Shown: piece after piece, positions 17,140-25,576 of the stretch
Layout of the letters: each line of letters begins with the position of its first letter
Position numbering within the stretch: the stretch's first letter is position 1
From: Zafaria cholistanensis
GTDB taxonomy: Bacteria > Actinomycetota > Actinomycetes > Actinomycetales > Micrococcaceae
Reading direction: 5' to 3'
Length of the DNA: 64,000 bases
NCBI RefSeq assembly: GCF_008580665.1
Contig: NZ_BKDJ01000012.1
Span: 30,125-94,124, forward strand
Program-made: the position numbers and the translations under genes
The notes under the pieces: generated by a model
Seen by the model: the letters and a program-made list of their open reading frames with translations, nothing else
Told to the model about the DNA's origin: nothing
The model's database searches: none

Positions 17140-17458
17140 TGTGGCTCCTTTTTTGGGGGGGCTTGGCGGGGACTCGGCGGGGGCTGCGCTGCGGCGGGGA
17201 GCCGGGCGGGGCCAAGTGCGTTCTTGAACGGAGTGCGTACCTGCACGGAGTGCGTGCCTGCGCGGGCTTGGACGCGCATTTCCGGCCCGAATGCTTCCCT
17301 TGCAGGCAAAGGGCTGGCCATGCGGGAAAGGTTCCATTTCATTGTGCCCCCGGTTTCGGCAGCTCAGGTACTGCTTCTTGGGCACGGAAACGCAGGACCC
17401 GGGCGTGGACCCCCGAGGGGTGGAGGCCCCGCCGGTGCCGCGGACCGCCCCGGGAAGG
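17140..17458. other. 319-bp gap with 17-bp direct repeats
   Basis: No gene is supported here. It is the region upstream of the minus-strand GNAT gene and downstream of the TetR gene. It contains G-rich sequence (17150-17210) and a tandem 17-bp repeat (17228-17261). No convincing -10/-35 pair was recognised. Confidence 0.6.
17228..17261 (+). repeat. Tandem 17-bp direct repeat (2 units plus a decayed third)
   Basis: ACGGAGTGCGTACCTGC (17228-17244) is repeated at 17245-17261 with one mismatch, and a looser copy centred on AGTGCGTTCTTGA precedes it (17211-17227). The 17-bp step places units about 1.6 helical turns apart. It could be a set of regulator half-sites for the GNAT gene or a slippage product. 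Confidence 0.6.
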
Positions 17459-18142
17459 TCAAGGGCCCCCGGGAACGGGGCTTTGGAGGGCCTTCAGGAT
17501 CTGGCGGAACGCTTCCAGACGGCGCGGGGCGGCGGAGGGGTCGCGGGAGGCATCGATGCCGGCTTCCCGGATTGCGCCGACCAGGAGTGCTGCGATGGAT
17601 GCGACGTCCAGGTGCGCGGGGATGTATCCACGCTCCCGGGCCTGTCCCAGCTCCGCCGTGATCGTGTCGAGCGTGTGCTGGGAGCCAACGCCGCGGTGCT
17701 TCATGCCCACCAGCTGCGGCCCCGACACGTTATAGAACAAACCGAGCTGGCGCTGGGTAGCGAGGTCAAGCATGGCGCGCGGATAGGCGCAAAGGCGCTC
17801 GATCCAGTCGGCCTGTTCGGCGGCGCTGCTTTCGGCTTGCACGATCAGGTCCCGGCCCAGCGTTTGGTATGCCTCGGCCAGCAGATCCCCCCGCCCGCCC
17901 GGGAAGTGCGCGTAGAGGGTGGCCCGGGAGGTGCCGGCGCGCCCGGTGATCCGCTGGATGGTGGCGCCGTCCAACCCCGTGACGGAGATGACGTCCAGGG
18001 CGGCCCGCACCAGGTCCTGGCGGGTGCGGAGGTGCTGGCGCTCGCGCAGGGATGGCCTGGCGGCGGCAGGTGCGGGGCCGCCGCCTTCCCTTCCCTCCGG
18101 CGGGCTGCCGGAGGGAAGGGAAGGCGTCCGGGTGGGACTCAT
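17459..18142 (-). CDS. TetR/AcrR family transcriptional regulator
   Basis: A 227-residue TetR-type repressor. The helix-turn-helix (G-L-D-G-A-T-I-Q-R-I-T-G-R-A-G-T-S and T-L-Y-A-H-F) lies at residues about 55-85, followed by an all-helical ligand domain. The ATG overlaps the stop of the kinase/PLP fusion gene (ATGA), so it is in the same operon. The first 35 residues are low complexity, and their DNA contains a perfect 19-bp inverted repeat (18083-18125). It probably controls the divergent promoter region at 20449-20660, where a TetR-like operator is found. Confidence 0.9.
   Translation of the reverse strand: MSPTRTPSLPSGSPPEGREGGGPAPAAARPSLRERQHLRTRQDLVRAALDVISVTGLDGATIQRITGRAGTSRATLYAHFPGGRGDLLAEAYQTLGRDLIVQAESSAAEQADWIERLCAYPRAMLDLATQRQLGLFYNVSGPQLVGMKHRGVGSQHTLDTITAELGQARERGYIPAHLDVASIAALLVGAIREAGIDASRDPSAAPRRLEAFRQILKALQSPVPGGP
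18083..18125 (-). repeat. Perfect 19-bp inverted repeat inside the 5' end of the TetR gene
   Basis: Arms 18083-18101 and 18107-18125 are exact reverse complements with a 5-nt loop. It encodes residues about 6-20 of the regulator and lies about 15 nt after the upstream stop codon. On the mRNA it would form a very stable hairpin near the regulator start, so it could limit regulator translation or end part of the transcripts. Confidence 0.75.
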
Positions 18143-20448
18143 GCGCGCACGGCTGTTCTGTCACTTTCCGCGGCGAGGGCGGCGCCCAGGGCGTCGGCGA
18201 CACGGTCCAGTTCGTCCCGCTCGATCACCAGCGGGGGGCGGATCTTCAGGACGTTCTCGTGCGGACCGATGCGGCTGATGAGGATCCCCTCCTTCAGGAG
18301 CGCTTCGACGATGCGCTTGGCCGCGGCACTGTCGGGGGCGCCGTGTTCGTCCACCAGGGCCACTCCGAAGAACAGGCCCCGTCCCTTGGCGGCCGCCACC
18401 CGGGGCTCGCGTTCGGCGATCCCGCCCAGCCGCCGGGCCACGTGGCGTCCCAGGTCCCCGGCGCGCGCCACGAGCCCGCGGTCTCTGACCTCGGCCAGCA
18501 CGGCCCGGCCGGCCGCCGCGGCCGCGGGAGTGCCGGCGAAGGTGTTGAAGTACATGTTGGCGCTGCTGAAGTCCTCAAGGATCGCCTGCGTCGTCACCAC
18601 GCCTCCGAGGGGATACCCGTTGCCCAGCGGCTTGCCGAGGGTGACCATGTCGGGGGCGATGCCGGTGGCCTGGTGCCCCCACCAGAAGTCACCCAGGCGG
18701 CCCAGGCCGGCCTGTACCTCGTCGGAAATGATCAGGCCACCGGCTGCGCGGACCCGCTCGACCAGCCCGGACAGGTATCCCTCCGGCAGGCGGGGGAGAC
18801 CCTCCGTGGAGAAGGCGGGATCGACGAGCAGGGCCGCGAGCCCATGGCCCTCCTCTTGGAGCGAGGCGATAACCCGGTCGACCTGCGCGAACGCGGCGGC
18901 GAGCAGGTCCCCCGCGTCCTCCGGCCGGACGTCGTCCAAGTCCGGGACGGTGATCGCGCGCACATGCCTGCCAAGGGGTTCGGAGACCGTGAGGCCCGTC
19001 GTGAGCTCCGCCAGCGAGATGGTGTTGCCGTGGTAGCTGTGGTCCGTGACGATCACCCCGGCGCGCCCGGTGCGGTGGCGGGCGATGCGCAGCGCCAGTT
19101 CATTGGACTCGGACCCGCTGTTGGTGAAGTACACCCGGTCCAGCGGGGCGTCGAAGGTGGCCAGCAGTTCTTCGGCGTAGTCGACGACGGGTTCGCTGAG
19201 GTAGCGCGTGTGGACGTTGTAGGTGTGCATTTGCGCGCACACCGCGTCAGCCACGCGGCGGTTGGCGTGCCCGACCTGCGGCACGTTGTTGTAGGCGTCG
19301 AGGTAGCGCCTGCCGTCCGCGTCGGTCAGCCACACACCTTCGCCGGCGACGAAGTGCAGGGGCCGGTCGTAGAACAGCGGCGAGTAGGGGCCGATGGTCC
19401 TGCCCCGCCTGTCCAGCAGGTCGCTGTCGCGGTCCGAAGGCGATACTTCTTCTGCCGATTCGTTGAACGACCGGCACATCTCCAGGACCGCGGGCAGGAC
19501 CTCGGCGCGCAGGAAGGCGCTTGTCTCGTCTCCGGGCCGGTCGGCCGCCCACCCCAGGTACGTGAGGCCGCGGGCGAGGACGAGGGCCTGCAGCGAGGCC
19601 AGGGCCCGGGAGGGGATCTGGACGTGCTGCCCGTATCCCTTCAGCAGCGCGTCGCGGTACTCGTCCACGCGGGGGTGGCGGTGGTACCAGAACAGGACGG
19701 TGGCCAGGTCGAAGAGCCACCAGCCCTCGCCGAAGTCGTCGAAGTCGATCAGCGTCAGCTCCCCGCGGGCCGAAAGGACGTTTTCGGGGGTGAAGTCGGA
19801 GTGGATGACCCCGTAGACGTCGGGGCCGGTGCCCAGTCGCGAGAGGTGGCGGCGGATGCCGGCGAGGGCTTCCGAGATGGCCTCGCGGTCCGTCTCGGTG
19901 TCAGCCAGCCGGCGGGGGTCGCCCCAGAGGGGAGAGGGTCCTGCGAGGCCGTCGATGTCCCATGCGGGCCGGCTGTAGCCGGCGATCCGGCCAAGCCTGC
20001 GGGAAGCCACGTGGAAGCGGCCGCAGAGATCGCCCAACCGGGAGAAGGTCTCGGCCGCCGGGTTGTCCTGGCCCAACCAGGCGTCGCCGGCGTCGCCCAA
20101 CGGCGAAGAGTCCGGGACCCACCGCTGCACATCGACGTGGTGGCGGCGGCCCTGCCCGTCGTCCACCAGCGCGAAGAATTCCCCGTCCACGGAGGGGACG
20201 ACCTCGGGCACAGGAAGGCCGGCTTCGCGCAGGGCCACCATGTAGTCGTTCTCCGTGCGCACCTCCGCGTCGGTACGGTGCCCGTACCGGTGGATGCGCA
20301 GGGCGTAGGAGCCGCGGGTTTCGGTGACCTTGAAGACCACGTTCTCGCGGTGCTTCACAAAAGTGACCTCCGCGTCGGCGGCGAGCCCGAACGGCGCAAG
20401 GGCCCGCCCGGCCAGGGCCAGTGCGGCTTCGCGGGACAGATTGGACAT
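18139..20448 (-). CDS. Kinase-class III PLP phospholyase fusion (amino-alcohol type)
   Basis: A 769-residue two-domain enzyme. The N-terminal APH-like kinase (about 1-330) has the catalytic loop H216-S-D218-F-T-P-E-N and I-D-F-D-D. The C-terminal class III PLP enzyme (about 355-765) has N-S-G-S-E-S-N-E, D-E-V-Q-A-G and PLP lysine K606 (G-K-P-L-G-N-G-Y). Known relatives as separate proteins are hydroxylysine kinase and the ammonia-phospholyases acting on phosphoethanolamine and phosphohydroxylysine. The predicted route is amino alcohol to O-phosphate, then to aldehyde plus ammonia and phosphate. The start at 20448 follows GGAAGGAAC. It is co-transcribed with tetR and divergent from an SDR and an APC permease. 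Confidence 0.9.
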   Translation of the reverse strand: MSNLSREAALALAGRALAPFGLAADAEVTFVKHRENVVFKVTETRGSYALRIHRYGHRTDAEVRTENDYMVALREAGLPVPEVVPSVDGEFFALVDDGQGRRHHVDVQRWVPDSSPLGDAGDAWLGQDNPAAETFSRLGDLCGRFHVASRRLGRIAGYSRPAWDIDGLAGPSPLWGDPRRLADTETDREAISEALAGIRRHLSRLGTGPDVYGVIHSDFTPENVLSARGELTLIDFDDFGEGWWLFDLATVLFWYHRHPRVDEYRDALLKGYGQHVQIPSRALASLQALVLARGLTYLGWAADRPGDETSAFLRAEVLPAVLEMCRSFNESAEEVSPSDRDSDLLDRRGRTIGPYSPLFYDRPLHFVAGEGVWLTDADGRRYLDAYNNVPQVGHANRRVADAVCAQMHTYNVHTRYLSEPVVDYAEELLATFDAPLDRVYFTNSGSESNELALRIARHRTGRAGVIVTDHSYHGNTISLAELTTGLTVSEPLGRHVRAITVPDLDDVRPEDAGDLLAAAFAQVDRVIASLQEEGHGLAALLVDPAFSTEGLPRLPEGYLSGLVERVRAAGGLIISDEVQAGLGRLGDFWWGHQATGIAPDMVTLGKPLGNGYPLGGVVTTQAILEDFSSANMYFNTFAGTPAAAAAGRAVLAEVRDRGLVARAGDLGRHVARRLGGIAEREPRVAAAKGRGLFFGVALVDEHGAPDSAAAKRIVEALLKEGILISRIGPHENVLKIRPPLVIERDELDRVADALGAALAAESDRTAVRA

Positions 20449-20533
20449 GTGGTTCCTTCCAGGGAGGGGCCAGGCGGCCGCACTTCTGTAGTCCACCCCA
20501 TGGTGGCAGGCGATTCCGATGCCCGTAAGCGCA

Positions 20534-20568
20534 GTCTGCTAACTAGACTTAGAGTCTAGCAAACAGAC
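20534..20568. promoter_or_regulatory. Inverted-repeat operator in the divergent promoter region
   Basis: An imperfect palindrome with 16-nt half-sites (20534-20549, 20553-20568, 3-nt centre) matching at 13 of 16 positions. The inner CTAGACT-TAG-AGTCTAG is perfect. This AT-rich element stands out from the GC-rich surroundings. It lies about 85 bp upstream of the fusion-gene start and 92 bp upstream of the SDR start, ideal for one repressor to control both directions. The TetR encoded at 17459 is the likely binder (inference). A possible plus-strand -10 (TATATC, 20572-20577) follows it. Confidence 0.75.
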
Positions 20569-20660
20569 CGCTATATCTGGCAGGGAGTGGCGCGGACTAC
20601 ATTCGCACCCACGGCCCAAAGGGGGCCGGGGCCCGAAGAATCAGGAATGGAGCGGCCGCC

Positions 20661-21437
20661 ATGGCAAGCGAGCTGGAGCACCGGGGACTGCCCGGAAAAG
20701 TGGTGGTGACGGGAGGATCCTCCGGAATCGGCTTGGCCGTCGCCGCTTTCTTCCTTGAGGCCGGCGCGCACGTGGGAATCGTTGGACGCGACCCCTCCCG
20801 GCTTGAGGCCGCCGCCGAGGGCCTGCGGGCAGTGGGCCCGGACCGGGTCGGGACGGCGTGCGCGGACGTGGGCGACGGCGCCCGGATCGGCGGCGCCATC
20901 GATGCCCTGGCCCAAGACATGGGCGGCATCGACCTGCTCGTGGCCGCCGCCGGCATTGAGGGGGAGATGGGCGCTTCCTGCGAGGAGGTGAGCGAGTCCT
21001 CCTTCCGCGACGTCCTCGACACCAACGTCTTGGGAACTTTCCTCGCCGTGCGGCATGCCCTGCCCCACCTGAAGCGTGCCCGTAACGGAAACGTGGTGAT
21101 CGTCGGTTCCGACTCCGGGTTCGTCGCGGTTCCGGGCATGCTGGCCTACAACGCCGCCAAGGGCGCCCTGGTCCAGCTCACGCGCGCCCTTGCCGTTGAA
21201 CTGTTCGATGCCCACGGGATCCGGGTCAACAGCGTGTGCCCCTCGATCGTGGACACCCCGATGGCCCGCCGCGGGCTCGGCGTCGACTCCTTCGAGGATG
21301 CCCCCTATCCGGTCCAGGACCCGGAGGACATCGCGTGGACGGTGGGCTACCTGGCCTCCCGGCACTCCCGTGCGATCAACGGCGTGAACCTTCTGTCCGA
21401 CTTCGGCTACACCGGCCGCTCATCCTTTCCCGCGTAG
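20661..21437 (+). CDS. SDR family oxidoreductase of the amino-alcohol locus
   Basis: A 258-residue classical SDR with T-G-G-S-S-G-I-G at residues 17-24 and catalytic Y163/K167 in Y-N-A-A-K. The usual N-A-G strand motif reads A-A-A-G here. GGAG precedes the ATG, and the APC permease gene starts 19 bp after the stop. It may handle the aldehyde or hydroxy-ketone made by the phospholyase fusion encoded on the other strand, or oxidise the amino alcohol itself. The substrate is not known. Confidence 0.9.
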   Translation: MASELEHRGLPGKVVVTGGSSGIGLAVAAFFLEAGAHVGIVGRDPSRLEAAAEGLRAVGPDRVGTACADVGDGARIGGAIDALAQDMGGIDLLVAAAGIEGEMGASCEEVSESSFRDVLDTNVLGTFLAVRHALPHLKRARNGNVVIVGSDSGFVAVPGMLAYNAAKGALVQLTRALAVELFDAHGIRVNSVCPSIVDTPMARRGLGVDSFEDAPYPVQDPEDIAWTVGYLASRHSRAINGVNLLSDFGYTGRSSFPA

Positions 21438-21456
21438 AAAAAACGAAAGCAGGATC

Positions 21457-22926
21457 ATGAGCCTTCCCACAGCACCTCCCCAAGAGGACGCCCTGTCGAA
21501 GAACTCCCTCGGGGTTTTCGGCGTCGCATTCCTTGTCCTCGCGGCCGTTGCGCCGCTGACCGGCATCGTCGTCGTCACGGCCATCGGCATGGCCCTCGGC
21601 AACGGCGGAGGCATGGTCGCGTCCTTCCTCGCCGTGACCGCCGTCCTGCTGCTGTTCGGCACCGGATACGCCCGGATGTCACGCGAACTGGTCAACGCCG
21701 GCGGGTTCTACGCCTTCGTGCTCAGCGGCCTGGGCCGTCCCGCGGCACTGGTCACCGGGCTGGTGGCAATGATCGGATACAACTTCTTCGTGGCCGGGGC
21801 CGTGGGCACGATCGGCTTCTTCACGCAGATCGTGATCGCCCAGCTCACGGGGCTGGACATGCACTGGTTCATGTGGGCGGTCCTTTCCGTGGTCGCCGCG
21901 TTTGCCCTGAGCCGCCAGGGAATCGGCTTCAGCGCCAAGGTCCTCGGCGTCGCGCTGGTGTGCGAGGTCCTGATCCTCCTGGTCTTCGACTTCGCGGTGC
22001 TCTTCACCCACGGCTTCGACCTGGGCGTCTTCCGGCCGGAGATCGCCTTTACCGGGGCCGTTGGGATTGGGTTCCTCTTCGCCTCCAACGCCTTCGTGGG
22101 CGTCGAGGCAACGGGGCTTTTCAGCGAGGAGGCGCGCGATCCCAAACGCACCATCCCCCGTGCCACGTTCGTGGCCATCGGCTTCATCGGCGCCTTCGCG
22201 GCGTTCACCACCTGGGCGATCGTCAGCGCCATCGGCGCGGCCCAGGCGCAGGAAACCGCGCTGGAGCACCTCGAAGCGGGGGACCTGGTCTTCTCCCTCT
22301 CCAGCAGCTACCTGGGGGAAGGGCTCACCACCGTGATGATGGTCCTCCTCCTCGTCAGCCTCTTCGCGGCCCTCATGGCGCTGCACAACTCGGCCACCCG
22401 CTACATCTACTCCCTCAGCCGCGTCAACATCCTGCCGCGGAAGCTGAGCCGCACCCGTGCCAACGGGGTGCCGGAGCGCGCCTCCATCGTGCAGTTCACC
22501 TTCGCCACCGCCGCCGCGGGCCTGTTCGCACTGGCCGGCCTGGACCCCATCACGTCGCTGGTGCCGAGCATGACCGGCTTCGGGACCCTGGGGATCATCA
22601 CCCTTCAGCTCCTGGCTGCCCTGGCGATCGTTGTCCATTTCCGACGCAAGCGCGATCCGCGGATCTTCTCGACGCTCATCGCCCCCGGCGCCGGGCTGCT
22701 GGGCCTGATCGTGATTGTTGCCCTGGCGATCCTCAACTTCCCGGTCCTGGCCGGATCCGACGCGCCGGCCATCGCCGCTCTTCCGCTGCTGCTGCTCGCC
22801 GCGCTCGTGGGCGGGCTCCTGTGGGCAGGCTACCTGCGCCGGAACCGGCCCGAAGTCTACGAGGGCCTCAACCGCGACCTCGATCGCTTCGAGGAGGATG
22901 TGCCCGCCCAACCCGTCCACAACTGA
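21457..22926 (+). CDS. APC family amino acid/amine permease
   Basis: A 489-residue integral membrane protein with about twelve hydrophobic segments. It begins with the APC-type G-V-F-G-V-A-F-L-V-L-A-A-V-A-P-L in the first helix and has the F-V-G-V-E-A-T-G-L-F-S-E-E-A segment of helix 6. Such carriers take up amino acids or polyamines with protons. Its position behind the SDR and opposite the kinase/phospholyase fusion suggests that it imports the amino alcohol or related amino acid used by that enzyme. A strong hairpin follows the stop. Confidence 0.92.
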   Translation: MSLPTAPPQEDALSKNSLGVFGVAFLVLAAVAPLTGIVVVTAIGMALGNGGGMVASFLAVTAVLLLFGTGYARMSRELVNAGGFYAFVLSGLGRPAALVTGLVAMIGYNFFVAGAVGTIGFFTQIVIAQLTGLDMHWFMWAVLSVVAAFALSRQGIGFSAKVLGVALVCEVLILLVFDFAVLFTHGFDLGVFRPEIAFTGAVGIGFLFASNAFVGVEATGLFSEEARDPKRTIPRATFVAIGFIGAFAAFTTWAIVSAIGAAQAQETALEHLEAGDLVFSLSSSYLGEGLTTVMMVLLLVSLFAALMALHNSATRYIYSLSRVNILPRKLSRTRANGVPERASIVQFTFATAAAGLFALAGLDPITSLVPSMTGFGTLGIITLQLLAALAIVVHFRRKRDPRIFSTLIAPGAGLLGLIVIVALAILNFPVLAGSDAPAIAALPLLLLAALVGGLLWAGYLRRNRPEVYEGLNRDLDRFEEDVPAQPVHN

Positions 22927-22960
22927 CCCACGCGGCGCCGAAGGTCCCGGGGATCGTGGG

Positions 22961-22993
22961 GGAGCCCGGCGGGCGCGACGCCCGCCGGGCTCC
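22961..22993. terminator. Bidirectional hairpin terminator between permease and pirin genes
   Basis: A perfect 15-bp stem (22961-22975 with 22979-22993) and 3-nt loop in the 89-bp gap between convergent genes. Confidence 0.8.
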
Positions 22994-23015
22994 GGTACCC
23001 CTATCTCCGATACCC

Positions 23016-24026
23016 CTAGCCCCGGGGCCTCATGCGCACGTTCGGCAGCGCCGGGGCGGGCAGGGGTGCCGGTTCTCCCGCGGGGAAGGTGCCGAAGCGG
23101 GGGACGGGAGCGCCGTCGTCGTACGCCCCGGCCGTTCCGGGAACCGGCGCCTCCGCGCCAATTTCCGCCTGCCAGGCCGCACGGTAGGCCGCAACCTCCT
23201 CGTGGCTGCGGCCCACGAAGTTCCACCACATCACGATCTGCTCGCCCAGCGGCTCCCCGCCGATCAGCAGCGCCCGCACCGCGCGCTGCCCGGCCTCCAG
23301 CACGACGCCGGTCCGTCCCGTGGGCAGGTACGCCAAGTGGTCGGCGGCCACCTGGAGGCCGTCCAGGCCCAAGTCCCCGGCGTCCAGCAGGACGCCGTGC
23401 TCGAAGGCCGGATCCAGCGCCAGCTCCAGGCGCGTGCCGGGCTCCAGCAGAATCTCGGCGCCGACCAGCGGGGTGTGGGTCCTCACCGGGGAGGACCTGC
23501 CGGCAAGGCCGCCCAGGAACACGCGCAGTTCCCACCCCTCCCCGACGGCGGGTTCCGGACGGTAGTGCTGCAGGCCCGGCTCCACGGCACGGGAGGCGTC
23601 GGGCAGCGCGATCCACAGTTGGGCGCCGTGCAGGACGGTGGTGCCCGGGGTGGAGAATTCGGAGTGGCTGATGCCGCGCCCGGCGGTCATCAGGTTCAGC
23701 TCGCCCGGACGGACCAGGGCATGGAACCCGGCGGAGTCCCGGTGCTCGATCTCCCCGGTGAACAGCCAGCTGGCGGTCTGCAGGCCCGTGTGGGGGTGCC
23801 GGGGGACCTTCATGCCCCCGGTGGCCTCCACGTCGTCCGGGCCGTAGTGGTCCAGGAAGCACCAGGCTCCGATCAGGCTGCGCCGCCTCTGCGGCAGCGT
23901 GCGGCGGACGGTCATGGCGCGCACGCCACCGAGCAGAACCTCCCGCGGATCCAAAAGTTCGATCGCCTCGCGAAGTGTGCCGTTCTCACAGAGGACTTCC
24001 GCGGGAACCGCTTCCGTGTTGCTCAT
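23016..24026 (-). CDS. Pirin family protein
   Basis: A 336-residue bicupin protein. The N-terminal cupin carries the pirin metal-site motif H-P-H-T-G-L-Q near residue 78 and later G-E-L-N-L-M-T-A-G-R-G-I-S-H-S-E, with the C-terminal pirin domain following. Pirins bind iron or another metal; some have quercetinase activity and others are redox-linked regulators. A TAGGCT hexamer ends 7 bases before the ATG, which suggests a leaderless message. The AhpD-like gene ends 10 bp upstream on the same strand. Confidence 0.92.
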   Translation of the reverse strand: MSNTEAVPAEVLCENGTLREAIELLDPREVLLGGVRAMTVRRTLPQRRRSLIGAWCFLDHYGPDDVEATGGMKVPRHPHTGLQTASWLFTGEIEHRDSAGFHALVRPGELNLMTAGRGISHSEFSTPGTTVLHGAQLWIALPDASRAVEPGLQHYRPEPAVGEGWELRVFLGGLAGRSSPVRTHTPLVGAEILLEPGTRLELALDPAFEHGVLLDAGDLGLDGLQVAADHLAYLPTGRTGVVLEAGQRAVRALLIGGEPLGEQIVMWWNFVGRSHEEVAAYRAAWQAEIGAEAPVPGTAGAYDDGAPVPRFGTFPAGEPAPLPAPALPNVRMRPRG

Positions 24027-24033
24027 GTGTACC

Positions 24034-24039
24034 AGCCTA
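24034..24039 (-). promoter_or_regulatory. -10 element of a probable leaderless pirin promoter
   Basis: TAGGCT on the minus strand, 7 nt before the pirin ATG, with no ribosome-binding site between. Confidence 0.5.
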
Positions 24040-24516
24040 AGCCTGTTTGGCCTCCGGGTCCGGGGTGATGGCGTGCCGGCTGAGGATGGACACCCGGTTG
24101 AAAGCGTTGATGGAGATGGCCGCCCAGGTCAGGGCCGAGTACTGGGCATCGGTGAGGATGTTGCGGGCGCCGGCGAGTTCGGCCAGCCGGTCCTCCTCGT
24201 GGGGAAGCACGGTGACCATCTCGGCGACCGCCAGCGCGGCCATCTCCTCGTCGCTGAACAGCCCGGCCTCCCGCCAGACCGGCAGCACGCCCAGGCGCTG
24301 GATGCTCTCCCCGGCCTCCAGCGCCACCTTGGTGTGCATATCCAGGCAGTAGGCGCAGCCGTTGATCTGCGAGATGCGCAGGTTCACCAGTTCGATGGTG
24401 CGGGGGCCGATTCCGGCGGCCTTCAGTGCGGCGCCCACCTTCAGGGAAAGGGCGTTCAGCGCCTTCCACGCGGCGGGGTCTGACTTGTCGAGGTAGAAGG
24501 CGTCTGCCGAACCCAT
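24037..24516 (-). CDS. Carboxymuconolactone decarboxylase family (AhpD-like) protein
   Basis: A 159-residue all-helical AhpD-fold protein with the redox/catalytic motif C54-A-Y-C57-L-D-M-H61. Proteins of this type act as alkylhydroperoxidase-like peroxidases or decarboxylases. The start ATG has an AGGA box 6-9 bases upstream. It precedes the pirin gene on the same strand with 10 bp between, so the two may be co-expressed, although pirin also seems to have its own promoter at the end of this gene. Confidence 0.92.
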   Translation of the reverse strand: MGSADAFYLDKSDPAAWKALNALSLKVGAALKAAGIGPRTIELVNLRISQINGCAYCLDMHTKVALEAGESIQRLGVLPVWREAGLFSDEEMAALAVAEMVTVLPHEEDRLAELAGARNILTDAQYSALTWAAISINAFNRVSILSRHAITPDPEAKQA

Positions 24517-24646
24517 GGTTGTCCTGTCTGTCTGCCGGTGCGTGTGCGCCTGCCGCCTGCCGGGGCGGGGCGGGCGGTGGTGCTCCCATTCTGCGCCCTG
24601 TGCCGGGCGGTCCTGCGCAAGGCGCCGGATCCGGTGCGCCCCGGAC

Positions 24647-24982
24647 TCAGGTGCCCCGCGGGGCGTACATGATCAGGCCGACGCCGGCCAGGCATACCAG
24701 CGCGCCGGCCAGGTCCCAGCGGTCCGGCCGAAAACCGTCCACCAGCATCGCCCAGGCCAGCGAGCCGGCGATGAAGACGCCTCCGTAGGCGGCCAGGATC
24801 CTCCCGAAGTGCGCGTCCGGCTGCAGGGTGGCCACCACCCCGTAGATACCCAGCGCGATCGCACCGGCTCCGACCCACGCCCAGCCGCGCTGCTCGCGGA
24901 TGCCCTGCCATACCAGCCAGGCCCCGCCGATCTCGAAGAGCGCGGCCACACCGAAGAGCACAATCGATTTGAGGATGGTCAT
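24647..24982 (-). CDS. YnfA family (UPF0060) small membrane protein
   Basis: A 111-residue protein with four hydrophobic helices. It has the family pattern [14 protein letters not shown] near the middle, and D-x-x-D-L-A-G-A at the last helix. YnfA proteins resemble small multidrug-resistance exporters. AAGGA precedes the ATG. It ends 130 bp before the AhpD-like gene. Confidence 0.93.
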   Translation of the reverse strand: MTILKSIVLFGVAALFEIGGAWLVWQGIREQRGWAWVGAGAIALGIYGVVATLQPDAHFGRILAAYGGVFIAGSLAWAMLVDGFRPDRWDLAGALVCLAGVGLIMYAPRGT

Positions 24983-25083
24983 GCTTCATCCTTGCATTTG
25001 CGCTCCCGTGCGCGGCGCGGCCGCAGCCGGTACTTCCGGTGCTCCCGGTGCGCCGGAGGTTCAGCCTGCGGGAAAATGGGGAC

Positions 25084-25527
25084 ATGGAGATGCAGACCCT
25101 CGTGATTGACCGTGAATTTGCCGCTTCCCGCGAAGCCCTCTGGGAGGCCTTCACCCAGCCGGCCCGGCTGGCCGGCTGGTACGGACCTGCCGGGTGGTCC
25201 GTTGTCCCGGGCAGCGTGGAAATCGACCTGCGGGTCGGAGGCCGCCAGCGGCTGGAGATGCACTCGCCGGAGCATCCGGGCCAGACGGTGCCGGTGGATG
25301 CCGTCTTCAGCGTCGTGCGCGCGCCGGAGGCCCTGGTCAACCACGACGGGCCCCACGACATGACCCTGGGCCTGATCATCGAACTGTCCCTCGAGTTGGC
25401 CGAAGCCCCCGGGGGGGCCCGCCTGACGCTGAACCAGGGCCCGCTGCCCTCCGAGGTGGTGCCCTCCGCGCGCGCCGCGTGGGAGTCTGCGCTGGGCAAG
25501 CTGGAGCGGCTCCTCGCGGCCGGGTAG
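25084..25527 (+). CDS. SRPBCC (AHSA1-like) domain protein
   Basis: A 147-residue START-like fold protein. It opens with V-I-D-R-E-F-A-A-S-R-E-A-L-W-E-A-F-T and W-Y-G-P, as in AHSA1-type proteins, and ends in the long C-terminal helix (W-E-S-A-L-G-K-L). Such proteins bind hydrophobic ligands or assist stress responses. The ATG at 25084 is preferred over longer options. GAAAAT 6 bases upstream could be the -10 of a leaderless transcript. Confidence 0.85.
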   Translation: MEMQTLVIDREFAASREALWEAFTQPARLAGWYGPAGWSVVPGSVEIDLRVGGRQRLEMHSPEHPGQTVPVDAVFSVVRAPEALVNHDGPHDMTLGLIIELSLELAEAPGGARLTLNQGPLPSEVVPSARAAWESALGKLERLLAAG

Positions 25528-25540
25528 GACGCCCGGTTAC

Positions 25541-25569
25541 TTGAAGCTTGAATAAATTGGGCGTAGCAT
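25541..25569 (+). promoter_or_regulatory. Promoter of the dioxygenase gene
   Basis: TTGAAG (25541-25546) and TAGCAT (25564-25569) with a 17-bp spacer. The start would fall at about 25577, which is an ATG, so the message is probably leaderless. The spacer region contains the direct repeat CTTGAA-GCTTGAA around an AAGCTT core, a possible MarR-type operator. Confidence 0.65.
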
Positions 25570-25576
25570 GGGTTCC

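Noticed and set aside
18052..20559. Plus-strand open frame of 835 codons opposite the kinase/phospholyase fusion
   Set aside because: It lacks motifs and a ribosome-binding site and simply mirrors the real gene; the same applies to the 858-codon frame at 33607-36183.
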